Source of the DNA: Haliovirga abyssi
GTDB taxonomy: Bacteria > Fusobacteriota > Fusobacteriia > Fusobacteriales > Haliovirgaceae
Reading direction: 5' to 3'
Assembly: GCF_030295325.1 (NCBI RefSeq)
Contig: NZ_AP027059.1
Coordinates: 1,112,637 to 1,176,636, forward strand
DNA length: 64,000 nt
The notes below the pieces were generated by a model. The model was not told where the DNA came from and did no database searches. It saw only the letters and a list, made by a program, of their open reading frames with translations. Made by a program: the position numbers and the translations under genes. Of this stretch, positions 41,900 to 53,100 are shown piece after piece (position 1 is the first letter of the stretch; each line of letters opens with the position of its first letter).

Positions 41900-42489
41900 A
41901 CTATTCCAGAAAGTTTGTGCATTTGCAAACTTAATCTCCATTGTTTTTTACTAACTTCGTTTATCTCCCCTAACAACTTAATGGTACTTTTATAATTAAT
42001 ATCTTCTCCATCATCTAAAGGAGATATAAAATAATATTTAGCATTAATTTCATTCTCATAGTTTATTAATTCATCAACTGTTATATTATCATTTACAACT
42101 CTAAGTTCATCCACATTTTTCAACTTAGTTTTACTTTTCGGTGACATAGATATATAATCAATATATTCTTTTTCTGCTTTTATCAAATTATTTCCATTTG
42201 TTTCTATTCCTATCCAATATCCTTCTTTTTTTAATACTTCTAACAATGGTAATAAATTTTGTATAGTTGGCTCTCCACCAGTTATAATCACAGATTTATT
42301 CTCTCTTATTTTTTCTACTTTTTCTAAAATATCCTTTTCGGTCATTTCTGTAAAATTAACATGGTATTTTGTATCACACCAATCACATGATAAATCACAA
42401 CCAGAAAGTCTTACAAAAACTACATTTTTCCCTGTATTATGTCCTTCGCCTTGAAGGCTTTGAAATATTTCATTTATTTTATACTTCAT
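41896..42489 (-). CDS. queE: 7-Carboxy-7-deazaguanine synthase (radical SAM)
   Basis: 197 aa. The cluster motif is CDLSCDWC (C-x3-C-x2-C), with GEG and ITGGEPTIQ as SAM-binding blocks. It rearranges 6-carboxytetrahydropterin to CDG. ATG 42489 overlaps queD by 11 nt. Its last codons lie in repeat copy e, so the C-terminus (HKLSGIV) may have been partly rewritten by the repeat. Confidence 0.93.
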   Translation of the reverse strand: MKYKINEIFQSLQGEGHNTGKNVVFVRLSGCDLSCDWCDTKYHVNFTEMTEKDILEKVEKIRENKSVIITGGEPTIQNLLPLLEVLKKEGYWIGIETNGNNLIKAEKEYIDYISMSPKSKTKLKNVDELRVVNDNITVDELINYENEINAKYYFISPLDDGEDINYKSTIKLLGEINEVSKKQWRLSLQMHKLSGIV

Positions 42490-42808
42490 AAATAGCTACA
42501 TTCCCTTCGCTCTCTTTTACTTTGGCTTTATAACATTTTGGAACTGTATTTACTATCCAATTTGCTATGTTTTCAGCAGATGGATTAAAATCAAATATAT
42601 CATTTAAATTATGATGATCCATTTTTTCTTTTACTAATTTTTTAATATGAGTAAAATCAATTACCATTCCATCCTCATTTAATTCAGCACTTTTACAATA
42701 GATGGTAATAATCCAATTGTGCCCATGCAAATTTTCACACTTACTTTCATATGTTAAATTTAATTTGTGACTAGCAGAAATTTCTAATGTTTTTTCTACA
42801 TAATACAT
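42479..42808 (-). CDS. queD: 6-Carboxytetrahydropterin synthase
   Basis: 109 aa. Zinc and catalytic residues are seen in SASHKLN, CENLHGHNW and KMDHHNLND. It converts dihydroneopterin triphosphate to 6-carboxytetrahydropterin, feeding queE. RBS AAAGGAG. It starts 14 nt after lepA, so lepA and the que genes share a transcript. No folE is in view. Confidence 0.95.
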   Translation of the reverse strand: MYYVEKTLEISASHKLNLTYESKCENLHGHNWIITIYCKSAELNEDGMVIDFTHIKKLVKEKMDHHNLNDIFDFNPSAENIANWIVNTVPKCYKAKVKESEGNVAIYEV

Positions 42809-42822
42809 ACCTTCAACTCCTT

Positions 42823-44619
42823 TTAATCTAATTTTAAAACCGATAAGAATGCTTCTTGTGGTATTTCAACGTTTCCTATTGATTTCATTCTCTTTTTTCC
42901 CTCTTTTTGTTTTTCTAATAATTTTCTTTTTCTTGAAATATCTCCCCCATAACATTTAGCCAATACATTTTTTCTCATTGCTCTAATTGTTTCTCTTGCT
43001 ATTATTCTACTACCCATAGCAGCTTGTATTGGTACCTCAAACTGTTGTCTTGGAATAACCTCTTTTAATTTTTCAACCATAGCTCTACCTCTATAATAAG
43101 CATTTTCTGAATGAACTATAAATGAAAAGGCATCAACGATATTTTCACTTACCAATATATCTACTTTTACTAATTTTGACTCTTTATATCCAATAAATTC
43201 ATATTCAAACGAAGCATACCCCTTTGTTCTTGATTTAAGTTTATCATAAAAATCTATTACTATTTCTGCTAGAGGTAATTCATAACTAATCATAGTTCTC
43301 ATTTCATCTAAATATTCCATACTTTTATAAATCCCTCTTTTTTGTTGGCATAGTTCCATAACATTTCCCACAAATTCTTTTGGAACAATAATTGTTCCTT
43401 TTACAAAAGGTTCTTCAATATATTTTATACCTAATTTAGGTAAATTCATTGGATTATCAATTTCCATTACCTCTCCAGAATCCATAGTTACTCTATAAAT
43501 AACACTAGGAGCTGTAGAAATAAGATCTATATTATGTTCTCTTCTTAATCTTTCTATGATAATTTCCATATGTAAAAGTCCTAAAAATCCAACTCTAAAC
43601 CCAAAGCCTAATACTGAAGAAGTTTCTGGCTCAAATAATAATGAAGCATCATTTAATTGCAGCTTTGAAATTGCGTCTCTTAAATCTTCATAATCGTCTG
43701 TAGAAAGAGGATATAATCCAGCAAAGACCATTGGTTGAACTTGTCTATATCCTTCTAAAGGTTCAGTGGCAGGATTTTTAATTAGTGTAATAGTATCTCC
43801 AACTCTAGTATCATTTATATTTTTTATTCCTGATATTATATATCCAACATCTCCAGCCTCAAGTTTAGAAGTTGGATGCATATTAGGTGAAAAAATTCCT
43901 ACTTCTAAAATATCAAACTCTTTACCTGTAGACATTACTTTTATTTTATCCCCTTTTTTTACGACTCCATCCATAACTCTAATATAAGTAACTACACCTC
44001 TATAATCATCAAAATGCGAATCGAATATTAAACCTCTCAATGGCTCATTTGAACTATCTTTAGGTACAGGAATTCTATTAACAATAGCTTCAAGTAAATC
44101 AACAATTCCTATCCCTGTTTTAGCGCTTGTTAATACTGCATCTTGTGCATCTAATCCTATTACTTCTTCAATTTCATTTTTAACTTTTTCGACATCTGCA
44201 TTAGGTAAATCAATTTTATTTATAACAGGTATAATTTCCAAATTATTTTCTAAAGCTAAATAAACATTTGCTAATGTTTGAGCTTCTACCCCTTGTGTTG
44301 CATCCACTACTAATATAGCACCTTCACAAGCAGCAAGAGATCTTGACACTTCATAGATAAAATCCACATGTCCTGGAGTATCTATTAAATTTAATTCGTA
44401 GTTTTTACCATCTTTTGCATCATAAAATAGTGTTACGGCCTGTGCTTTTATAGTTATTCCTTTTTCTCTTTCCAAGTCCATTTTATCTAAAAGTTGTTCT
44501 TTCATTTCTCTCTTTGAAACGGTTCCTGTATACTCTAAGATTCTATCTGCTAATGTTGATTTTCCGTGATCAATATGAGCTATGATAGAAAAATTTCTTT
44601 TATTACTACTATTTCCCAA
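42823..44619 (-). CDS. lepA: Elongation factor 4 (back-translocating GTPase LepA)
   Basis: 598 aa, full length. G1 is [13 protein letters not shown], the switch II region [16 protein letters not shown]4 [13 protein letters not shown]; the LepA-specific C-terminal domain follows with [15 protein letters not shown] and [20 protein letters not shown]. It reverses translocation on stalled ribosomes at the membrane. Start is TTG 44619 after GGAGGA. First gene of the que operon. Confidence 0.97.
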   Translation of the reverse strand: MGNSSNKRNFSIIAHIDHGKSTLADRILEYTGTVSKREMKEQLLDKMDLEREKGITIKAQAVTLFYDAKDGKNYELNLIDTPGHVDFIYEVSRSLAACEGAILVVDATQGVEAQTLANVYLALENNLEIIPVINKIDLPNADVEKVKNEIEEVIGLDAQDAVLTSAKTGIGIVDLLEAIVNRIPVPKDSSNEPLRGLIFDSHFDDYRGVVTYIRVMDGVVKKGDKIKVMSTGKEFDILEVGIFSPNMHPTSKLEAGDVGYIISGIKNINDTRVGDTITLIKNPATEPLEGYRQVQPMVFAGLYPLSTDDYEDLRDAISKLQLNDASLLFEPETSSVLGFGFRVGFLGLLHMEIIIERLRREHNIDLISTAPSVIYRVTMDSGEVMEIDNPMNLPKLGIKYIEEPFVKGTIIVPKEFVGNVMELCQQKRGIYKSMEYLDEMRTMISYELPLAEIVIDFYDKLKSRTKGYASFEYEFIGYKESKLVKVDILVSENIVDAFSFIVHSENAYYRGRAMVEKLKEVIPRQQFEVPIQAAMGSRIIARETIRAMRKNVLAKCYGGDISRKRKLLEKQKEGKKRMKSIGNVEIPQEAFLSVLKLD

Positions 44620-44644
44620 TTATTTCTCCTCCTCATAAATAAAT

Positions 44645-44748
44645 TAAGAACGGCTTAAAAATAACATTTCTATTTTATTTTTAAATACACAACAGTTTGA
44701 TTATTTTTTAACAAAATTTAGAAACTTATTTTTTAAACATTCCTTAAA
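44645..44748. repeat. Palindromic interspersed repeat family 1, copy f
   Basis: TTAAGAACGGCTTAAAAATA ... ATTTTTTAAACATTCCTTAA, between lepA and its promoter, so it lies in the lepA leader mRNA. Confidence 0.7.
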
Positions 44749-44784
44749 ATAATTTATTTTTTAACATCCTGTAAAATACATTGT

Positions 44785-44813
44785 ATTATATCACACTTCT
44801 TAATAAATTTCAA
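44785..44813 (-). promoter_or_regulatory. Promoter of lepA-que operon
   Basis: Minus strand TTGAAA, 17 nt, TATAAT with TGA before the -10 (-10 at 44785-44790, -35 at 44808-44813). The leader is about 160 nt. Confidence 0.78.
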
Positions 44814-44970
44814 AAAAATTAGGAGCAAAGTATAAGTTTTTTATTATAGCTTAGAACTAACATATTTTTTGAACTCAAACTACTGATAGCGTAAAATAAT
44901 GAATTACCCAATAGTTTTTATTCAACAGAGTCAATCTATACTTATCTAGTGGTTTTAAATTTTTTTCTTT

Positions 44971-45005
44971 TTGTAACTTTGAGTTCTTAGCGTCTTTGTG
45001 CTGAA
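44971..45005. repeat. Widespread 'CTTAGCGTCTTTGTGCTGAA' type intergenic sequence
   Basis: TTGTAACTTTGAGTTCTTAG and CGTCTTTGTGCTGAA run in one direction; their complement reads as the CACAAAGACGCTAAGAACTC type seen, as I recall, in intergenic DNA of many unrelated bacteria. G+C is higher than the surroundings. The rest of 44814-45051 shows nothing else recognisable. Confidence 0.45.
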
Positions 45006-45051
45006 ATATTTTCCCTACAAAAACTTTACACTATCTAAACAACTATATCTC

Positions 45052-45080
45052 TTGCCACTTTCTAAATTTTATGATAAAAT
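45052..45080 (+). promoter_or_regulatory. Promoter of rlmN-pbp
   Basis: TTGCCA (45052-45057), 17 nt, TAAAAT (45075-45080), with TGA before the -10. Confidence 0.72.
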
Positions 45081-45145
45081 ATATAGATGAAAATATACTT
45101 TAGGAATATAAAAGAAAATTCCTAAACATCGAAAGGAGTAACTAA

Positions 45146-46195
45146 ATGAATCAAAACAAAAAAAATCTATTAAATTTTAGATATCCTGAGCTTGAAAAGT
45201 TTTTATTAGATCTTGGATTCAAAAAATTTAACGCAAAACAAATTTTCAAATGGCTTCATCAAAGAACAGTAAGAAAGATTGAGGATATGACAGATATTTC
45301 TCTGAAAAATAGAGAGCTTCTCTATGAAAAAGCATATATCCCTTATCTTAATGTACTAGACTATCAAGTCTCAAAAGTTGATAATACAGAAAAATATCTT
45401 TTTGAATTAGAGGACAAAAGTACTATTGAAACCGTATTAATAAAACATAAGGAAAGAAAAACTGTATGTATATCTACTCAAGTTGGTTGCCCTGTAAAAT
45501 GTGCTTTTTGTGCTACAGGTCAAAGTGGATTTAAAAGAAATCTTGAATTAGATGAAATTTTAAATCAAGTTTACACAATTAATTCTAGGCTTCAAAAAAA
45601 AGGTGAATCTATAACGAATTTAGTTTTTATGGGAATGGGAGAACCTTTATTAAATATAAATAATTTAATTGAATCTATTTATATTTTTTCTGACGAAAAT
45701 GGATTAAATATATCAAAGCGTAAAATAACTATTTCTACATCTGGTATAATTCCTGGAATTGAAAGATTATTAGAAGAAAGATTACCAGTAGGTTTAGCTA
45801 TATCTTTACATGCAACTACCAACGAACAAAGAGATCAAATTATTCCAATAAATGTAAAATATCCTTTAGATGATTTAATGCCGGTATTGCATGAATATCA
45901 AAAGATGACTAAAAGACGTATTAGTTTTGAATATATTTTAATAAAAGATTTTAATGTAACTGATAGAGATTCTTCTCAATTAGCTGATATTGTATCTGCA
46001 TTTGATCATATTCTTAATTTAATACCTTATAATTCAGTTGATGGCGTTTTATTAGAAAGACCTAGCGAAAAGAAAATTCTTAGATTTTATAAATATTTAA
46101 GAGATATTAGAAAAATTAATGTTACGATTAGAAAAGAAAAAGGAACCGATATAGATGGAGCTTGTGGACAATTAAGAGATCGAAATAGGAGTTGA
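45146..46195 (+). CDS. rlmN: Dual-specificity rRNA/tRNA adenine-C2 methyltransferase
   Basis: 349 aa. The radical SAM cluster Cys are C115, C119 and C122 (CPVKCAFC), and the methyl-carrying Cys is C340 (GACGQL). GMGEPLLN and the SISTSGI block fit the family. It methylates C2 of A2503 in 23S rRNA and A37 in some tRNAs. RBS AAAGGAG. The PBP gene starts 5 nt after its stop. Confidence 0.96.
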   Translation: MNQNKKNLLNFRYPELEKFLLDLGFKKFNAKQIFKWLHQRTVRKIEDMTDISLKNRELLYEKAYIPYLNVLDYQVSKVDNTEKYLFELEDKSTIETVLIKHKERKTVCISTQVGCPVKCAFCATGQSGFKRNLELDEILNQVYTINSRLQKKGESITNLVFMGMGEPLLNINNLIESIYIFSDENGLNISKRKITISTSGIIPGIERLLEERLPVGLAISLHATTNEQRDQIIPINVKYPLDDLMPVLHEYQKMTKRRISFEYILIKDFNVTDRDSSQLADIVSAFDHILNLIPYNSVDGVLLERPSEKKILRFYKYLRDIRKINVTIRKEKGTDIDGACGQLRDRNRS

Positions 46196-46200
46196 TCTTT

Positions 46201-48267
46201 GTGTTAAAAAAAATTAATAAAATTATATTATTTATTATAGGTATATCTTTTTTAATAGTTTTTGCTTTTAGCAGCTTTTTAATTCTAAAAGCATATAAAC
46301 AGCTTCCTGATGTTTCTAAATTAGTGGAACAATATAATCCTGTTGTTCCGACTATCATATATGATACGAATGGATTAATCATTGATAAAATCTATAGAGA
46401 AAATAGGGAAATTGTTTCTATAAACAAAATCCCTAAATATACTCAATATGCTTTCGTAGCAATTGAAGACAGAAAGTTTTTTAGACATCACGGTTTTGAC
46501 CTTTTCAGATTGTTAAAGTCTGTTGTTACTGCGCCTAAATATATTTTAGCACATAGAAATATTCCAGGTGGAAGTACAATTACACAACAACTAGCTAAAA
46601 ATGCGTTTTTAACCACTGAAAGGAAAATTATTAGAAAAGTAAAAGAAGCCATAATAACTATAGAAATTGAAAGAAAATATACAAAAGATGAAATTTTAGA
46701 AAAATATTTAAATGAGATTCCTTTTGCTTCTGGTGCTTATGGTATTGAGACAGCTTCTAAATTATATTTTAGAAAAGATGTTGAACAGTTGAATATTGCT
46801 GAATCTGCTTTTTTAGCAGGGATACCAAATAGACCTAGTAAATATTCGCCATATTTGCATTTGAATAATACTATAAAAAGGCAACGTCTTATATTAAAAC
46901 AGATGTTTAAATTTAAATTTATAAATAAAAAGCAATATGAAGAAGCTTTGAACTATAAAATCAAAGTTAGTCCTAAACCTAAAAAAAATTATAGGGCTCC
47001 ATCTTTTACAGATATTGTAACAAAAAAAATATTTAAGCTTTTTCCAGAAAATGAAATTTATGGCGGCGGTTTAAAAATATACACTACATTAAATTTAAAA
47101 ATGCAGCAAACTGCAGAAGAAGTTTTTAAAAATAATCGTTACTTAAAAAAATATAAAGATTTAAATGGAGCTTTAGTTACAATAGATTCTAATACTGGAT
47201 ATGTTGAAGCCATTATTGGAGGAAAAAATTATATTACTGGAAATTTTAATAGAGCTATAAGAGGTAAAAGACAACCTGGGTCGTCATTTAAACCTTTTTT
47301 ATATTTTACTGCTCTTAGAAAAAATTATCAGATGAATTTAATTGTAGAAGATTCAAAAATTAAAATAGGAAACTGGGAACCTAAAAATTATTCTTCTAAA
47401 TTTAGAAAAAATATGACAATTTTGCAAGGAATGGAAAAATCTGTAAATATAATTGCTATAAAGCTATTAAAAAAATTGATAATTAAAAATGTTATAGCTA
47501 CTGCAAGATTAGCTGGAATTACTGTTGATATTCCTTACAATTTAACTATTGCACTTGGTTCTTTTTCTATATCTCCGTTTCAATTAGCAAATGCTTATTG
47601 CGTATTTTCTAATGGTGGATTTACAGTAAAACCTATTTTTATAAAAAAAGTTGTAAATAGATATGGTAAAATTGTATATGAATCTAAAATAAAAAAAGAA
47701 AAGGTATTTGATAAAACTAACATTTCACTTATAACACATATGTTACAAAACGTTGTATGGAACGGTTCAGGACGACATGCTAATATTGGAATAGACCAAG
47801 GTGGTAAAACAGGAACTACAAATAATTCTACAAATGCTTGGTTTTCAGGTATTACTGCTGATTTTGTTACAACTTTATACATTGGTTATGATAATAACAA
47901 ACCAATGCCCAAATATATGACTGGTGGAGGAGTAGCTGCTCCCATTTGGGGTAAATATGTAAAAACGCTTATTGATAAAAAAATATATAAGCCTAATAAA
48001 TTTGAATTTTTGCAACAAGAATTAAAAAATAAAAAAATAGAATATAAAATTATAGATAATCAAAATGGATTGCTTTCAGATAAAAGTTCTACTTCAAAAA
48101 TAAAAGCTTTATTTAAAATGGGATATGCTCCAATTGAAAAAGCTGGAAAATATAAAAATGGAATAGAAGCATTATTACCAAAAAATGAACCTGTTCAAAA
48201 AGATAAAGATGAAAATTTAAAAAAAGAATTTGAAATTAATAATATTATAAATAGTTTTATAAATTAA
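46201..48267 (+). CDS. Class A penicillin-binding protein (PBP1A-like)
   Basis: 688 aa. One N-terminal membrane helix (7-30), a GT51 glycosyltransferase with catalytic E89 in AIEDRKFFRHHG and GGSTITQQLAKNAFL, then the transpeptidase with SxxK at S361-K364 (GSSFKPF), the SVN block near 420 and KTGTT at 536-540. It polymerises and cross-links peptidoglycan in the periplasm. I place the start at GTG 46201, about 10 nt after AGGAG; TTG 46192 overlaps the rlmN stop. No OB-fold or long C-terminal tail. Confidence 0.92.
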   Translation: MLKKINKIILFIIGISFLIVFAFSSFLILKAYKQLPDVSKLVEQYNPVVPTIIYDTNGLIIDKIYRENREIVSINKIPKYTQYAFVAIEDRKFFRHHGFDLFRLLKSVVTAPKYILAHRNIPGGSTITQQLAKNAFLTTERKIIRKVKEAIITIEIERKYTKDEILEKYLNEIPFASGAYGIETASKLYFRKDVEQLNIAESAFLAGIPNRPSKYSPYLHLNNTIKRQRLILKQMFKFKFINKKQYEEALNYKIKVSPKPKKNYRAPSFTDIVTKKIFKLFPENEIYGGGLKIYTTLNLKMQQTAEEVFKNNRYLKKYKDLNGALVTIDSNTGYVEAIIGGKNYITGNFNRAIRGKRQPGSSFKPFLYFTALRKNYQMNLIVEDSKIKIGNWEPKNYSSKFRKNMTILQGMEKSVNIIAIKLLKKLIIKNVIATARLAGITVDIPYNLTIALGSFSISPFQLANAYCVFSNGGFTVKPIFIKKVVNRYGKIVYESKIKKEKVFDKTNISLITHMLQNVVWNGSGRHANIGIDQGGKTGTTNNSTNAWFSGITADFVTTLYIGYDNNKPMPKYMTGGGVAAPIWGKYVKTLIDKKIYKPNKFEFLQQELKNKKIEYKIIDNQNGLLSDKSSTSKIKALFKMGYAPIEKAGKYKNGIEALLPKNEPVQKDKDENLKKEFEINNIINSFIN

Positions 48268-48272
48268 AAAAT

Positions 48273-48298
48273 AAAAAGAGGCCATTTGACCTCTTTTT
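48273..48298. terminator. Bidirectional terminator between pbp and M3 peptidase genes
   Basis: AAAAAGAGG and CCTCTTTTT flank an 8-nt loop, with A/T runs outside. Confidence 0.85.
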
Positions 48299-48313
48299 AT
48301 TTTTTCTAATTTT

Positions 48314-50017
48314 TTATATCTCTTCCAATTCATTTTTTATAAATTCAGCTAATTCTCCAATATATTCTTTAGAAAAATCAAATTTTATTCCAGCTGTTTC
48401 ATAAACTGTTTTCATATCTTTAGAATATCCTAATTTTAAAAATTCTTTGTAATTTTTTATAGTCTCTTCCCTGTTTTCTTTGTAATTTTTATAAATTGCG
48501 ATTGCTCCTAATTGAGATATTGAATACTCTATATAATAAAAAGGAACCTCAAATATATGTAATTGTCTTAACCAAACTATTTTTCTATATATTTCTAAAT
48601 TACTCCAATCAACATCAGTAGCATATTCTTGCATTAAGCTATCAAAATATGCATCTCTTTCATCTGCTGAATGGTTGGGCTCTGTATATATCCATTGTTG
48701 GAATTTATCTATAATCATAACCCATGGCAATATATCTAATGTTCTTTCTAACTGTTCTTTTTTAGCTTTTTTTATATCTTCTATATTATCATAATATTCA
48801 TTTAAATAATCTAATGTTATTAATTCCATTGACATTGAAGCTAATTCTGCAATTTCACTTGGAGCGTTAGCATATTCACCTATTTCTATATTTGCAGTAG
48901 CAAAAGAGTGCATTGCATGACCTGATTCATGTAATAACGTAGTTACATCACTATGTAATCCTATTGAATTCATAAATATAAAAGCTGCTCCTGTCTCATT
49001 TAATGGATAATTATAACCACCTGGAGCTTTCCCTTCTCTATTATCCAAATCTAATAATTTGCTGTTTTTCATTAATTCTAGTTTATCCCCAAATTCTTCA
49101 TCTATATTTCTCAAAACTTTAATAGATTTTTCAACTAATTCATCTGCTGTTTTAAAAGGTTTTAATATTTTTCCATCTACATCGACTGATGTATCCCAAG
49201 GTCTTAATTTTTCTAAATTTAATTTTTCTGCTTTTTCTTTATGCAGTTTTTTTAATAATGGTAAAATTGTTGCTTTTACTGAATCATAAAATTCAAATAT
49301 ATCATCTACACTATAACTAAATCTACCTTTAGCTTTATGCATATAATCTCTATAATTATCAAATCCAGCATTTTTAGCTATTTCTATTCTTATTTTTTTT
49401 AATTCATCAAATAGTTCTTCAAATTTATCTCTTGATTCTTTCAATTTCTCAGAAACTTTTCGCCATGCTTTTTCTCTAATTTCTCTATTTGGTTCTTTAT
49501 AATATTTTGACATTTGAGTTAATGTTTGTTTTTTACCATCAAATTCAACTGTCAATTGAGAAAAATATTCGCCATATTTATTTGATAACTCTTGTTCTTT
49601 TATAAATAAAGGGATATTCTCTTCTCTAAAAAGTTCAATATCGTTTTTTAAAAGTTTTTTTAAATGAGTATATTTTTCTTTATCAAGCATATCAAAATAT
49701 TCACTTTCAACTACTTTTTTCTTTATATTAAAAAAATAAGGTTCAGTTTTCGATACTATTTCTGCGTAAAATTTATTAAATTCTTCAGAATATTTTGGTT
49801 CATTAGCATTACAAGTCATAGCTATATATTTTTTCCCCATTGTCTCACTTAATATATTTCCTAATTCACTATACTCTTTCATAAACTCTTCTAATTCTAA
49901 TTCACTATTTATCTTCTTCTCTACTAATCTCTTTAACTCAACTTCTAGTTCTTCCCATTCATCTATTTTAAATTCTTCTGAAAAATATTTTCTTGGTTTC
50001 TTTTCTATTTTATTCAT
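48314..50017 (-). CDS. M3-family oligoendopeptidase
   Basis: 567 aa. The zinc motif HExGH is in LLHESGHAMHSF (near residue 364), with a downstream Glu in EIAELASMSMEL as third ligand. The helical M3 fold and length match PepF-like enzymes, which cleave short peptides in the cytoplasm. No signal peptide. ATG 50017 with RBS TAGGAGGAG. Monocistronic by the flanking terminator and the gap upstream. Confidence 0.93.
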   Translation of the reverse strand: MNKIEKKPRKYFSEEFKIDEWEELEVELKRLVEKKINSELELEEFMKEYSELGNILSETMGKKYIAMTCNANEPKYSEEFNKFYAEIVSKTEPYFFNIKKKVVESEYFDMLDKEKYTHLKKLLKNDIELFREENIPLFIKEQELSNKYGEYFSQLTVEFDGKKQTLTQMSKYYKEPNREIREKAWRKVSEKLKESRDKFEELFDELKKIRIEIAKNAGFDNYRDYMHKAKGRFSYSVDDIFEFYDSVKATILPLLKKLHKEKAEKLNLEKLRPWDTSVDVDGKILKPFKTADELVEKSIKVLRNIDEEFGDKLELMKNSKLLDLDNREGKAPGGYNYPLNETGAAFIFMNSIGLHSDVTTLLHESGHAMHSFATANIEIGEYANAPSEIAELASMSMELITLDYLNEYYDNIEDIKKAKKEQLERTLDILPWVMIIDKFQQWIYTEPNHSADERDAYFDSLMQEYATDVDWSNLEIYRKIVWLRQLHIFEVPFYYIEYSISQLGAIAIYKNYKENREETIKNYKEFLKLGYSKDMKTVYETAGIKFDFSKEYIGELAEFIKNELEEI

Positions 50018-50080
50018 ATCATTAACTCCTCCTATTTGAAATTTAATCTATTAACATCTCATATATATATTAGATAATAT

Positions 50081-50152
50081 TAGCCGCGGATTGATACGGA
50101 TAATATTAAAAAACATTTGTAGGGGCAATCCACTGTGATTACCCTTTATATA
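50081..50152. repeat. Widespread hitchhiking-type intergenic sequences
   Basis: TAGCCGCGGATTGATACGGA and TGTAGGGGCAATCCACTGTG follow each other. Both are of a type I recall from intergenic DNA of many phyla. G+C is clearly above background. ATAATATT flanks the first on both sides. Confidence 0.45.
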
Positions 50153-50162
50153 ATTCTCTTCT

Positions 50163-53100
50163 CTACCATAAAGCAAATTGGTTCAAATCAGATATATCTT
50201 CTATAGCTTTATATTCTTTAAGTTTTTCAATTACATTTTTTGAGGCTTTTGTCCTTCTTGTTAAATCTTCAAAAGATAAAAATTTCCCTATTTCTCTTTC
50301 TTTTATTATATTCTCCACTACTGCTTCTCCCAATCCATTAATTGCAATAAGCGGTAATCTTAATTTATTATCTTCTATTAAAAATCTTTTTCCACCTGAT
50401 TTATATACATCAACTGGCAATAGTTCTACACCTCTATAGTGCATTTCTGTTAATATTTCCAATAGTGCTAATTCAGATTTTTCTTTTACATCCAATCTAT
50501 TTTCTTTTTCTAATTCTGCTCTTCTTTGTTTAACTACAGTTATTCCATTTAACATTGTATCTGAATTTATATCATCTGCTTTTCTACTTAAATATGCTGC
50601 ATAAAATGCAACTGGATAATGTATTTTAAAATATGCTATTCTCATTGCCATCATTACATAAGCTACTGCATGACCTTTTGGGAACATATATTTTATCTTT
50701 TTACAAGATTCAATATACCAATCAGGAACTTTTGTTTCTTTCATTAATTTTGCATATTCAGCCCATTTCTCTGGATCTTTTGACGGTTTACCTTTTCTGA
50801 CAAATTCCATTATGGCAAATGCAGTTCCTTTCTCTAATCCACTATCAATTAAATAGTTCATAATATCATCCCGTACTGATATTACATTTGTAAGTTTTGC
50901 AACTCCTCGTCTTATATATTCTTGTGCATTATTAAGCCATACATCTGTACCATGAGATAATCCAGATATTCTAACTAATTCAGCAAAAGTTGTAGGTCTT
51001 GTATCTAAAAGCATTTGTCTTACAAATTTTGTTCCAAATTCAGGGACTCCAAACGTTCCCACTTCTGAACCTATCTCTTCAGGTCTAACTCCTAATGATT
51101 CTGTTGAATTAAATATTTTTAACGTTTCTTCATCGGCTATAGGTACTTGATAAATATCTACTCCTGTGTATTCTTGCAATAATTTTATTGTTGTAGGGTC
51201 ATCGTGACCTAATATATCCAGTTTTACAAGTTGCGAATCCATTACATGATAATCAAAGTGTGTCGTAATTGATTCAGATTTCATATCATTTGCGGGCTTT
51301 TGTACTGGAGTAAATTCATATATTGATTTATCATATGGCACTACGATCATTCCACCAGGATGTTGCCCTGTTGTTTTTCTAACATTTACACATCCTTCGG
51401 CAAGTCTTTCCATTTCTGCTTTTCTCATAATTTTGCCATTTTCTTCTGTAAATTTTCTTACATATCCAAAAGCATTTTTTTCTGCCAATGTAGATATAGT
51501 TCCAGCTTTAAATACATTTTCTTTTCCAAAAAGCTCTTCAGTATATTTATGTACTTTTGATTGATATTCTCCAGAAAAATTCAGATCAATATCTGGAACC
51601 TTTTCTCCATGAAATCCCATAAATACTTCAAATGGAATTGAATGTCCCTGTTTTGTTAGTGGCTTCCCACATTTTGGACAAATTTTATCTGGCAAATCCA
51701 CTCCACTACCTTCATAATCTTTAAATTCTGAATATTTACAATCTGTACACAAATAATGTTGATACAGAGCATTAACTTCTGTTATTTCCATAAAATATGC
51801 CACTAACGAAGAACCAACAGATCCTCTTGACCCTACCAAATATCCATCATCAAGAGATTTCTTAACAAGTTTTTGTGCTGTTAAATAAAGCACAGCAAAC
51901 CCATTATTAATAATTGAATTTAACTCTCTTTCTATTCTTTTTTCTACTATTTCAGGTAAAGGATCTCCATACATTTTTTTTGCATTAGAATATGTCATCT
52001 CTTTTACTTGTTCTTCTGCGCCTTCTATTTTAGGAGGATAAAAACCATCTGGTATCGGCTGTACTTCTTCTATCATATCTGATATTAAATTACTATTTTC
52101 TACAACTACTTCATAGCTCTTTTCTGCTCCTAGATAATTAAATTCATTTAACATCTCATTTGTCGTTTTAAAATATAATCCTCCATCAGAATCATAGTCT
52201 TTAAATCCTTTTCCATAAAGTAAAATTGATCTATAGATATTATCTTCTGGCTCTTTATAATGTACATCTCCTGTAGCAACTACTGGTTTGTTTAATTTTT
52301 CTCCTAATTCACAAATATATTTATTCATTTCATTTAATTCTTCTACTGATTTTAATGTCCCATTTTTTATTAAAAACATATTATTAGAATTTGGTTGTAT
52401 CTCAAAATAATCATAAAATTCAGCTATTTTTTCTAATTCTTCTTGCGGTTTCCCTCTTAAATAACCTTGTATTAATTCTCCAGCTTCACATGCACTGCTT
52501 AAAATTAATCCTTCTCTATATTTTTTTAATATAGTTTTAGGTATCCTTGGAGTCCTTTTGAAAAAATCTAAATGCGATTCTGATATCAATTTATATAGAT
52601 TGATTAATCCTATTTGATTTTTTACCAAAATAATTATATGATTAGTTGAAGCTTGTTTTATATCAGTTTTAAATGTGGAATCTATTTCTGGTAATTTATA
52701 AACCCCTTGTCTAATTAACATATTAATAAATTTTTTGAATATTTCAGCTGTTGCCTCTGCATCATCTACTGCTCTATGATGATTTTCTAATGATATTTTA
52801 AAATATCTTGATAAAGCTTTTAAATTATGTCTTCCTAAGTCTTTCAACATATTTCTCGACCATTGCAAAGTATCTATTACTGAATTTTCAAATTCTAAAC
52901 CTAATAGCTTACATTTTTGAGTAATAAATCCCACATCAAAATTAGCGTTATGTGCTACAACAGTGGAATCTCCAACAAATTCTAAAAAATCAGGTATTAC
53001 TTCTTCATAACTTCTTGCATTAGCTACCATATCTTGAGTTATACCAGTAAGTTCAGTTATCTTTTCAGGTATTGCCATTTTAGGATTGATAAATTGGCTA

